A stretch of DNA of 5,088 bases from Gemmataceae bacterium (lineage in GTDB: Bacteria > Planctomycetota > Planctomycetia > Gemmatales > Gemmataceae). Where the stretch lies: NCBI GenBank assembly GCA_947490035.1, contig CANLGS010000385.1, positions 1 through 5,088 on the forward strand, given 5' to 3'. The position numbers and the translations under genes are program-made. Below are positions 1 through 5,088 of this stretch, in pieces (the stretch's first letter is position 1; each line of letters opens with the position of its first letter). A model generated the notes under the pieces. The model ran no database searches. It saw only the letters and a list, made by a program, of their open reading frames with translations, and was not told the origin of the DNA.

Positions 1-55
1 CATCACGCTCACGCTGACTCATCGCGACACGATTCCGGTCTTGTACCTCGATCAT
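1..55 (-). CDS. 5' fragment of a leftward gene, possibly an IS transposase (ISNCY/IS1202-like)
   Basis: The minus strand from 55 down to 1 opens with ATG and reads 18 codons, MIEVQDRNRVAMSQRERD, before the window ends. A strong Shine-Dalgarno GAGGAGG (69-63) stands 7 bases before the ATG, which supports a real start. A second in-frame Met at codon 12 begins MSQRERD. That opening resembles the N-terminus of many ISNCY/IS1202-type transposases, just before their helix-turn-helix; this is recalled family knowledge, not a search result. The start lies 77 bp beyond the phosphatase stop, on the same strand, in lower-G+C sequence, as expected for an inserted element. If it is an IS, its terminal inverted repeat should lie between about 56 and 132, but the other end is not visible. 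It could instead be another DNA-binding protein. The existence of a gene start is likely; the family is uncertain. Confidence 0.45.
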   Translation of the reverse strand, partial: MIEVQDRNRVAMSQRERD

Positions 56-58
56 CGG

Positions 59-89
59 GTGTCCTCCTCGGCCTGAGTGAGGAGGACAC
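59..89 (-). promoter_or_regulatory. Perfect 11-bp hairpin enclosing the Shine-Dalgarno of the leftmost gene
   Basis: GTGTCCTCCTC (59-69) is an exact reverse complement of GAGGAGGACAC (79-89), with a 9-base loop at 70-78. Read leftward, the 3' arm contains the whole GAGGAGG ribosome-binding site of the gene starting at 55, and the 5' arm carries CCTCCTC, which pairs with it. A transcript entering from the phosphatase gene would therefore fold so that translation is blocked. No T-run follows the stem on the minus strand, and only TTCT follows on the plus strand. An intrinsic terminator for the phosphatase is therefore the weaker reading, though a dual role is possible. The structure is seen directly; the regulatory role is inferred. 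Confidence 0.6.
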
Positions 90-132
90 TTCTATCGAGT
101 TAACACCGGACATTTCTAATGGGGTTCAACAA

Positions 133-2016
133 TCACTCCTTCTTGATTGTGAACTGGTCGAACAGCCGGCCTTCGTGGTCGAACGCCTTCAGGTTGAACG
201 TGCCCAGGTGGACGGTGGCGTAGCAAAAGTGGTAGTCGGAGCGGAACTCCTGCTTGAAGAACGCCGGGGTCGGGGCGAAGTCTTCGAGCTTCCCGCCGCC
301 GCCGCCGCTGGTCAGGTACACCACGCCGTCCTTCTGGTCGATCTTGCCGTCGCGGATCGGCCACGTGCGCTCGTACACGTGAACGTGCCCGTTGAACACC
401 AAGTCCACCTTGTACTTCTCGTACAGCGTCACGAAGTTGCGCACCCGCACGTCGCCGTAGGTGCTCGACCCCTTCCACGTGTTGCCGTAGTCGTCGTCGT
501 CCGAGCAGTACGCCGGGTGGTGGTGGTAACAGATCTTCCACTTCGCGGTGCTGGCCCCGAGCGCCTTATCGAGCCACTTGTACTGCTCGCCGTCGGCTTT
601 CAGGTTCCGCTTGGTGTTCGTGTCCAGCACGAAGAACTCGGCGTTGCCGTAGGTGTACGAGTAGTAGTATTCCGGCTTCGGGAGCGCGAAGTACTTGTAG
701 TAGTGCGGGTGGTCCTTCTCGTGGTTGCCGATGCACGGGAACACCGCGACCCGCCCGAACAGCTCGCTGCACGGCTTGAACAGGTCGCCGGTCCACTGCG
801 CCTTCGACGCGCCGTCATCGACCACGTCCCCGCAGTGGACGACGAAGTTCGGCCGGCGTTCCCACATCAGCTTCGCGACCTTCCCGGTAATAACCGGGTT
901 CCGCTGCGTGTCGCCGATGACGGCGAAGCTGTACGCATCCGTCAGGCCGGGCGCGGTCATGAACGTCATCGGCTTGCTGGCCGCTTCGCGCCCCTGAGCG
1001 TCCTTGCAGACGACGCGGTAGAAGTATTTCGTGTTCGGCTCCAGCCCGGCGAGCGGCACCTCGCCCATCGCGTCCGCCTTCTCGACCTTCGCCTGCTTCT
1101 TGGGCGGGAACGTGTCGCCGTATTCGACGACCGCGGTGCAGACGTCGTCCGTCTCCCACATGATCGTGATGCCGGTGCGCGTGACGTACTGGAGGTACGG
1201 CGCGACCACGAACACCGGCCCATCGGGCGCGGCCGACGGAGCCGCCGCGAGCGCCTTATCCGCGTCGAAGTGCGCGGTCACTTGCTCGGGTGTGATCGCG
1301 TGCGGGCAGAGTGCCACCTCCTTGATCGCACCGAGCAGCGGGAAGTCTTCGTTGTCGTCCTTGTAGCGGCCGATCACGAGCGGCGCGGACTTCGCGTAAA
1401 CCACCGGCCCGGATTGCTCGGTGCCGGTCGCGTCCAACTGTCCGTTCACGAACAACCGCGTCTGCCGGCCGTCGTACACGGCCGCGACGTGATACCACGT
1501 TCCGAGCTGGTAATCCGTGTTCGACTCCAGATAGGTCATCTTCCCGGTCGATTGCGCCGCGAGGCCGAAGAAGAACTTCTTCTTGTTCGCGCCGACCACG
1601 AAACCTTGCTTGAGCGGGCCGTTGTCCTGGAAGCAACCCAAGATGCCGGCCCACTCGCTCGGCTCATCGACGCGGACCCACGCGACCACCGACAGCGATT
1701 CTTTCGGAAGGTACGCGGCGTCCGGGGTGGCGCGCTCCTTCAACATCACGCCCGCGTCCGGCCCGGTAAGATGGAGGTGTGGCACCGGTCCTTCCGCGAC
1801 GAGCGCCGGCGTGCCGAGAATCGTGCCGGGCAGCTTGCCGGCGCGGTCCGCGACCGTCTTGCCGGTAACGCCCGCGTCGTCGAAGACCCAGTGCGCCGAC
1901 GGCCGGAGGTCGGGCTTCGCCGCGGCCGAGGTCGGCTCGTTCCGCAGGAACGCGACCGCAAACACGGCCAGCGCGCACGCGCTCGCTCCGCCCACTTTCG
2001 CCCACGTCTTGGCCAC
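133..2016 (-). CDS. Exported LamG and purple-acid-phosphatase-like metallophosphoesterase
   Basis: A complete 627-residue protein, probably exported, that hydrolyses phosphoesters with a two-metal centre; the substrate is unknown. Residues 1 to about 33 look like a signal peptide: a basic start, a hydrophobic stretch ACALAVFAVAFL, and an AAA cleavage region before KPDL. Residues about 40-250 form a LamG/concanavalin A-like domain (SLSVVAWVRV, GTWYHVAAVYDG, RLFVNGQ, PLVIGR). Residues about 268-355 fit the fibronectin-like domain that precedes the catalytic domain in purple acid phosphatases (APYLQYV, ITIMWET, LEPNTKYFYRV). The catalytic domain, about 362 to 627, has GDTQ (368-371), GDVVD (396-400), GNHE (430-433), HHHP (498-501) and GHVHVYER (543-550). 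These give the expected ligands Asp369, Asp397, Asn431, His499, His544 and His546. The start is GTG: an in-frame TGA lies two codons upstream and the next Met is residue 91. AGGTGA just before it is a close-spaced Shine-Dalgarno. The gene diverges from pilM and has no visible partner. It could act on phosphate monoesters, diesters or nucleotides. Confidence 0.9.
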   Translation of the reverse strand: MAKTWAKVGGASACALAVFAVAFLRNEPTSAAAKPDLRPSAHWVFDDAGVTGKTVADRAGKLPGTILGTPALVAEGPVPHLHLTGPDAGVMLKERATPDAAYLPKESLSVVAWVRVDEPSEWAGILGCFQDNGPLKQGFVVGANKKKFFFGLAAQSTGKMTYLESNTDYQLGTWYHVAAVYDGRQTRLFVNGQLDATGTEQSGPVVYAKSAPLVIGRYKDDNEDFPLLGAIKEVALCPHAITPEQVTAHFDADKALAAAPSAAPDGPVFVVAPYLQYVTRTGITIMWETDDVCTAVVEYGDTFPPKKQAKVEKADAMGEVPLAGLEPNTKYFYRVVCKDAQGREAASKPMTFMTAPGLTDAYSFAVIGDTQRNPVITGKVAKLMWERRPNFVVHCGDVVDDGASKAQWTGDLFKPCSELFGRVAVFPCIGNHEKDHPHYYKYFALPKPEYYYSYTYGNAEFFVLDTNTKRNLKADGEQYKWLDKALGASTAKWKICYHHHPAYCSDDDDYGNTWKGSSTYGDVRVRNFVTLYEKYKVDLVFNGHVHVYERTWPIRDGKIDQKDGVVYLTSGGGGGKLEDFAPTPAFFKQEFRSDYHFCYATVHLGTFNLKAFDHEGRLFDQFTIKKE

Positions 2017-2051
2017 GGGTCACCTGGGGACTGGTGTTGGGTTTGGTTTTC

Positions 2052-2115
2052 ACCCTGTTAGGGGTTGCATTCAATAGCCCAGGGTCAGCACGCGCTTCGC
2101 GGGCGCCACCCTGGG
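2052..2115 (-). repeat. Left unit of the paired repeat (minus orientation)
   Basis: Read on the minus strand, the unit is CCCAGGGT, a G+C-rich loop region, ACCCTGGG, the linker CTATTGAATGCAA, and a small terminal hairpin formed by CCCT (2063-2060 as read) and AGGG (2056-2053) around AAC. The main stem is 8 bp, 2078-2085 with 2108-2115. Its loop contains a second small stem, CGCG-CTT-CGCG (2091-2101 on the plus strand). The linker differs from that of the right unit at one base only, while the loop sequence differs freely. Confidence 0.65.
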
Positions 2116-2162
2116 AACCGGTGGCGCGGAACACCGTGGCTTCGTATCGCGCCCGGTTTCGC

Positions 2163-2222
2163 CCCAGGGTGCGATCGCAGAGCCTCGCGACCCTGGGCTA
2201 TTGAATACAACCCCTTCGGGGT
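2163..2222 (+). repeat. Right unit of the paired repeat (plus orientation)
   Basis: CCCAGGGT (2163-2170) pairs with ACCCTGGG (2190-2197). The stem can be extended by GCGA (2171-2174) with TCGC (2185-2188), leaving G2189 bulged and a 10-base loop. The linker CTATTGAATACAA follows, then a second hairpin, ACCCC (2210-2214), TTC, GGGGT (2218-2222), which can also fold as a UUCG-type tetraloop. Two stems joined by a conserved A+T-richer linker are what defines the unit. Confidence 0.65.
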
Positions 2223-2302
2223 AAAGACCAACCCTAATTCGGGAGAACGCGCCTAACCGCGAGACTTGCGCCAACATTTCGGTAACGTGACCGTTCAGTT
2301 CG

Positions 2303-2330
2303 TTGACAGCACCGGTGCGGGGGTGATACC
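2303..2330 (+). promoter_or_regulatory. Candidate sigma70-type promoter for the pilM-pilN-like gene, with spacer palindrome
   Basis: TTGACA (2303-2308) matches the -35 consensus exactly. GATACC (2325-2330), 16 bases downstream, keeps the A, T and A at positions 2-4 of the -10 box. The spacer carries the perfect 10-bp palindrome GCACCGGTGC (2309-2318), directly abutting the -35 box and well placed for a repressor site. Transcription would begin near 2337, giving a leader of about 85 bases. The -10 box is weak and planctomycete promoters are not well defined, so this remains a candidate. Confidence 0.4.
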
Positions 2331-2421
2331 GTGAATCACACGGGGCGCTCGCACCCTCGGATAGTGTGGCGGTCCGCCCGCACATCGGCACGCACGTAGC
2401 CCGCATTCGGAGAGACGCATC

Positions 2422-4809
2422 ATGGTCGTCGCGAAAGGCGTTTGGGGTATCGACATCGGCCAGTCCGCGCTCAAGGCGCTGCGGCTCGAACTGATCGACG
2501 GCAAACCCACGGCGACCGCGTTCGACTACGTCGAACACGCCAAACTCCTGTCCCAGCCCGACGCGGACATGGACTCGCTCGTCCGCGAGGCGCTCGAAAA
2601 ATTCCTCTCGCGCAACAGCGTCAAGAACGACGACGTGGCCATCGGCATCGCCGGGCAGTCCGGCCTCGCCAAGTTCGTCAAGCTGCCGCCGGTCGAAGAG
2701 AAGAAGATCGCCGAGATCGTCAAGTTCGAGGCGAAACAGCAGATCCCGTTCCCGCTCGACGAGGTCGAGTGGGACTTCCAGAAGATCGGCGGCGGCGAGA
2801 CCATCGAGGGGTTCGCGCTCGAGACCGAGATCGGCCTGTTCGCGATGAAGAAGGACGTCATCGCGCGCTACCTCAGCTACTACGCCGCCAGCAAGATCGA
2901 AGTGCAACTCATCCAGATGTCGCCGCTGGCGCTGGTCAACTTCGCCACCTACGAGCTGCTCAAGCCGAAGGCGGACCCGGCCGACGGCGCCGAACCGGAG
3001 GAGGACGACGACACCCCGCGCGGCAAGAGGCGCTGCACCGTCGTGATGGACGTGGGCACCGACTCCTCCACGCTCATCATCACCGACGGCGGGAAGATCA
3101 TCTGGCAGCGGCTCATCCCGCTCGGCGGCAACAACTTCACCCGCGCGCTCACCAAGGAACTGAAGCTCACGTTCGCGAAGGCCGAACACCTCAAGCGCAA
3201 CGCCGCGAAAAGCCCGGACATGGCCAGCATCCTCAAGGCCATCAAGCCGGTCCTTACCGACTTCGTCGGCGAAGTGCAGCGTTCCCTCGGCTACTTCACC
3301 AACACCCACCGCGACGCGCACGTCGCGCACATGGTCGGGTTGGGCAGCGCGTTCAAGTTGCCCGGCCTCCAGAAGTACCTCGCGGACAAACTGTCGCTCG
3401 AAGTGAAGAAACCGTCGCGGTTCGCGAAGATGGGCGGCGAAGCGGTCATCAACGACCCGCTGTTCCAGGAGAACCTGCTCACCTTCCCCATCGCCTACGG
3501 CCTGGGGTTGCAGGGGCTGGGGCTGGCGCGGCTCGGGACCAACCTGCTCCCGCAGGGTATCCGCATGGACCGCATCATCCGGTCCAAGAAGCCCTACGCG
3601 GCGGCCGCGGCCGCGGCCCTGCTCGTCGGGCTGGGCGGCATGTCGTTCGGGTTCTCCGCCCCCTACGCCGCCCTCAAGGACAAGGACATCGACAAGGGCA
3701 TCCTGATGACCAAGGACGCGAACACCGCGTACTCCGGTCAGCAGAGCCAGTTCGACGAGAAGCTCGCCGTGTCCCTGAAGAAGCAGGCCGACACCAAGCT
3801 CATCATCGCCGGGCAGGAGGAGCGGCTGAACTGGCCGCGCTGGGTCGAGGTGTTCACCGCCACCCTCCCGCGACCGGGCGACAAGGGCAACCTGACCGAG
3901 ACCAACGCGAAGGTGAACGGCAGCCCCGAGCCGGCCGAGTTCAGCCAGGTGAAACTCTGGAAGGGCGAGGGCACCGCCGGGCAGGAGGCCTACGACTGGT
4001 TAGTCAAGCGGATGAGCGAGGGCGTGCCGGTTGATCGGGCCGTCGAGGACGCCAACTCCGAGAAGCCCAAGGCGCTCGCGTTCGTCAACGTCGAGACCGT
4101 CCACACTCGCTGGGTGACCAACACCAACGCGTTCCTGACGGCCGCCGACGAGCAGGTGAAGACCAAGTTCAACGTCGCCATCGCGGACTGGATGAAGGAC
4201 GACGAGCGCGAGAAGGACGCGGCCAACGGCGACCGGTGGAAGCCGAAGGCGGCCGAGAGCGGCGCGTGGGTGATCGAGATCCGCGGCTACACCGACCACA
4301 AGGACGGCCGGCGGTTCGTCGAGAAGTCGCTGCTCCGCAACCTCCAGCGGACCGACGGGTTCGTTAAGAAAGACGACAAAGTCAGTCAGTACATCGTCGG
4401 CGTGCCGGACCCGGTGAAGGGGAAGGTCAGCCACGCGTTCGTGTACTCCGTGTGGCCGGACTTCACCCCGCAACCGGGCGTGTTCCAGAACATCGGCAGG
4501 GACAAATCGTACCTCGACGGGCTGGTCGGCGGCGGCAACGCCGGCGGTCCGGGCGGTCGAGACGGCGGACCGGGCGCCGGGCCGTCGGTCGGGATGCCCC
4601 CGGGCGGCATGCCGGGCACGCCCGCCGAGACGCCTACAGCGCCGCTCGCGCCCGCCTGGACAGGTCTGGGCACCACCGGCGGCTGGAGCGCGCCGGCGGT
4701 CGCGCCCAAGCCGCCGGACGTTCGCGACAAGACGCGGTACGAGTTCGTCGTCATGGTCATCTGGCGCGAGCCGACCCCGTCCACGCCGCCCACCGCGAGC
4801 GCGCCGTAG
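2422..4809 (+). CDS. pilM: PilM-PilN-like fusion, type IV pilus/GspL-like assembly platform protein
   Basis: The 795-residue product is about twice the length of usual PilM (about 350 residues). Residues 1 to about 365 form the actin-like ATPase domain: phosphate-1 loop WGIDIGQSALK (8-18), phosphate-2 region VVMDVGTDSSTLII (207-220) with LGGNNFT (234-240), and the adenosine-side motif VGLGSAFKLPGLQKYL (305-320). An acidic, probably disordered insert sits at about 183-203. TNLLPQ (373-378) matches the short cytoplasmic N-terminal motif by which PilN binds PilM. It is followed by basic residues and a membrane helix (about 392-412). The extracytoplasmic part has a charged helical stretch (about 415-470), a PilN-like RLNWPRWVEVFTATLP (468-483), strand VIEIRGYT (617-624) with a following helix, a Gly/Pro-rich linker (about 703-768) and a last strand YEFVVMVIW (773-781). 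The start is ATG with GGAGAG 7 bases upstream; other Met codons come too late. It would sit in the inner membrane, linking the cytoplasmic motor side to periplasmic partners. The PilM assignment is firm; the PilN part is inferred from motif and topology. Confidence 0.85.
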   Translation: MVVAKGVWGIDIGQSALKALRLELIDGKPTATAFDYVEHAKLLSQPDADMDSLVREALEKFLSRNSVKNDDVAIGIAGQSGLAKFVKLPPVEEKKIAEIVKFEAKQQIPFPLDEVEWDFQKIGGGETIEGFALETEIGLFAMKKDVIARYLSYYAASKIEVQLIQMSPLALVNFATYELLKPKADPADGAEPEEDDDTPRGKRRCTVVMDVGTDSSTLIITDGGKIIWQRLIPLGGNNFTRALTKELKLTFAKAEHLKRNAAKSPDMASILKAIKPVLTDFVGEVQRSLGYFTNTHRDAHVAHMVGLGSAFKLPGLQKYLADKLSLEVKKPSRFAKMGGEAVINDPLFQENLLTFPIAYGLGLQGLGLARLGTNLLPQGIRMDRIIRSKKPYAAAAAAALLVGLGGMSFGFSAPYAALKDKDIDKGILMTKDANTAYSGQQSQFDEKLAVSLKKQADTKLIIAGQEERLNWPRWVEVFTATLPRPGDKGNLTETNAKVNGSPEPAEFSQVKLWKGEGTAGQEAYDWLVKRMSEGVPVDRAVEDANSEKPKALAFVNVETVHTRWVTNTNAFLTAADEQVKTKFNVAIADWMKDDEREKDAANGDRWKPKAAESGAWVIEIRGYTDHKDGRRFVEKSLLRNLQRTDGFVKKDDKVSQYIVGVPDPVKGKVSHAFVYSVWPDFTPQPGVFQNIGRDKSYLDGLVGGGNAGGPGGRDGGPGAGPSVGMPPGGMPGTPAETPTAPLAPAWTGLGTTGGWSAPAVAPKPPDVRDKTRYEFVVMVIWREPTPSTPPTASAP

Positions 4810-4824
4810 CCGAACGCCCGCGCC

Positions 4825-4840
4825 GACCCGCCGACGGGTC
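4825..4840 (+). other. Small hairpin between the pilM-pilN-like gene and the next gene
   Basis: GACCCG (4825-4830) pairs perfectly with CGGGTC (4835-4840) around the loop CCGA, starting 15 bases after the stop codon at 4807-4809. No T-run follows (TCCTGG comes next), so it does not look like an intrinsic terminator. It could stabilise or help process the upstream mRNA if both genes share a transcript. A 6-bp G+C-rich stem is not rare in this base composition. Confidence 0.35.
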
Positions 4841-4922
4841 TCCTGGTCCACACCGTAGCGCCGCGGCACACCGCCCGCGGACTCCCGACGCCGAACACGA
4901 CCACCGCGAACCGGGTTCTACC

Positions 4923-5088
4923 ATGAAACGCGAGAACTTCGCCAAGAAGTACCACTTCTGGATCCTGCTGGGAGTCGTCCCCCTGCTCACGCTCCTCGGC
5001 GTGGTCATCGTCAACGCCAAGGTCGGCTATAAGATCCAGGCGCGCCAGACTGAGATCAAGAAGGCGAACGACGAGATGCAGGGGAAGA
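4923..5088 (+). CDS. 5' part of a membrane protein, PilO-like candidate
   Basis: An ATG at 4923 opens 55 codons that run off the window. The protein begins with about 11 mostly polar, basic residues (MKRENFAKKYH), then one hydrophobic helix at about 12-30 (FWILLGVVPLLTLLGVVIV), then a charged stretch with heptad-like character (QARQTEIKKANDEMQGK, 39-55). A short cytoplasmic tail, single membrane anchor and coiled coil is the N-terminal plan of PilO and GspM. PilO follows PilN in pilMNOP operons, so gene order supports the idea. The visible part contains no diagnostic domain. The gap from the preceding gene is 113 bp, and no good Shine-Dalgarno precedes the ATG (only GGG at 4913-4915). The gene itself is likely; the PilO identity is inferred. 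Confidence 0.7.
   Translation, partial: MKRENFAKKYHFWILLGVVPLLTLLGVVIVNAKVGYKIQARQTEIKKANDEMQGK

Larger units (their letters stand above)
2052..2222. repeat. Paired inverted hairpin repeat (BIME/REP-like or MITE-like), 171 bp
   Basis: The outer arms 2060-2086 and 2189-2215 are inverted copies over 27 bp with one mismatch (2068 against 2207). The inner 18 bp, 2069-2086 against 2189-2206, are perfect. The 8-mer CCCAGGGT or its complement occurs four times in alternating orientation: 2078-2085 (+), 2108-2115 (-), 2163-2170 (+) and 2190-2197 (-). The element is therefore two head-to-head copies of a roughly 60-bp unit, each with its own hairpin, separated by 47 bp that are themselves partly palindromic (AACCGG 2116-2121 against CCGGTT 2153-2158). 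This plan resembles bacterial interspersed mosaic elements built from REP units. A non-autonomous transposable element is the alternative. No flanking target duplication is evident. Confidence 0.75.
2017..2421. other. 405-bp intergenic region between divergent genes
   Basis: This gap separates the leftward phosphatase from the rightward pilM-type gene, so both promoters should lie in it and terminators are not expected. It holds, from left to right: the phosphatase leader (2017-2051); a paired inverted hairpin repeat (2052-2222); about 80 bp in which I see nothing convincing (2223-2302); a candidate rightward promoter (2303-2330); and a leader of roughly 85 bases ending in the Shine-Dalgarno GGAGAG (2409-2414). 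I found no convincing leftward promoter for the phosphatase, no tRNA-like fold and no believable small gene. Confidence 0.8.

Noticed and set aside
175..2061. A long open frame of 628 codons on the plus strand, antisense to the phosphatase
   Set aside because: It mirrors the phosphatase frame in G+C-rich DNA where antisense stops are rare. Its product is a low-complexity mix of Arg, Val, Leu and His with no domain, while the opposite strand has clear catalytic motifs.
2060..2215. The inverted repeat as a bidirectional transcription terminator
   Set aside because: The flanking genes diverge from this region, so no transcript is expected to end here, and no T-run follows the stems.
2052..2222. 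A CRISPR array, because of four similar short repeats
   Set aside because: The copies alternate in orientation, are only 8 bp at the core and have unequal spacing, so they do not form a direct-repeat array.
2201..2227. An outward promoter in the repeat arm (TTGAAT, 15 bases, TAAAGA), with a mirror version in the left arm
   Set aside because: The spacing is short and the boxes match poorly. The conserved TATTGAAT is better explained as the linker of the repeat unit.
2065..2256. A small 63-codon plus-strand frame in the intergenic region
   Set aside because: It is read almost wholly from the hairpin repeat, has no ribosome-binding site and gives a product without recognisable features.
2071..3330. 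A 419-codon open frame on the minus strand across the intergenic repeat and the start of the pilM-type gene
   Set aside because: Its product is dominated by Arg, Asp, Val and Leu with no recognisable motif. It runs through both the hairpin repeat and the conserved PilM coding sequence, so it is a shadow.
2442..4034. A 530-codon plus-strand frame inside the pilM-type gene
   Set aside because: The product is almost entirely Arg, Gly, His and Ala, typical of a shifted G+C-rich frame. PilM motifs are found only in the frame starting at 2422.
4000..4869. A 289-codon minus-strand frame over the 3' end of the pilM-type gene
   Set aside because: Arg- and Val-rich composition with no domain, lying opposite a frame supported by motifs upstream and by its stop position.

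Overview
The window looks like planctomycete DNA, most likely from the Gemmata group (Gemmataceae). I infer this from three things: the high G+C coding sequence, an exported LamG plus phosphoesterase protein of a kind common in Planctomycetota, and an oversized PilM protein. No rRNA or other marker gene is present, so the taxonomy is inference.

Layout. (1) Bases 1-132 are less G+C-rich than the rest (30 of 55 in 1-55, 36 of 72 in 61-132). They hold the first 18 codons of a leftward gene, possibly an insertion-sequence transposase, whose Shine-Dalgarno sequence lies in one arm of a perfect 11-bp hairpin. (2) Bases 133-2016 on the minus strand encode a complete 627-residue exported protein with a signal peptide, a LamG/concanavalin-like domain, a purple-acid-phosphatase-type fibronectin-like domain and a calcineurin-like metallophosphoesterase domain with all its main metal-ligand motifs. 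(3) Bases 2017-2421 are a 405-bp intergenic region between divergent genes. It contains two inverted copies of a roughly 60-bp hairpin-forming unit (2052-2222), then a plausible sigma70-type promoter reading right, with a 10-bp palindrome in its spacer. (4) Bases 2422-4809 on the plus strand encode a 795-residue protein: a PilM-type actin-like ATPase domain fused, through a PilN-like NLLP motif and one transmembrane segment, to a PilN-like extracytoplasmic part. (5) After 113 bp carrying a small hairpin, a third gene begins at 4923 and runs off the window. Its short basic N-terminus, single membrane helix and start of a coiled coil fit PilO, the next protein of the pilMNO order.

How the genes work together. 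The two right-hand genes probably belong to one type IV pilus or type II secretion-like inner-membrane assembly platform. The fused PilM-PilN chain has the same overall plan as GspL of type II secretion. The phosphatase is transcribed away from them and has no evident functional link. The most interesting items are the PilM-PilN fusion with its interrupted periplasmic domain, the paired inverted hairpin repeat, and the hairpin that hides the ribosome-binding site of the gene at the left edge.
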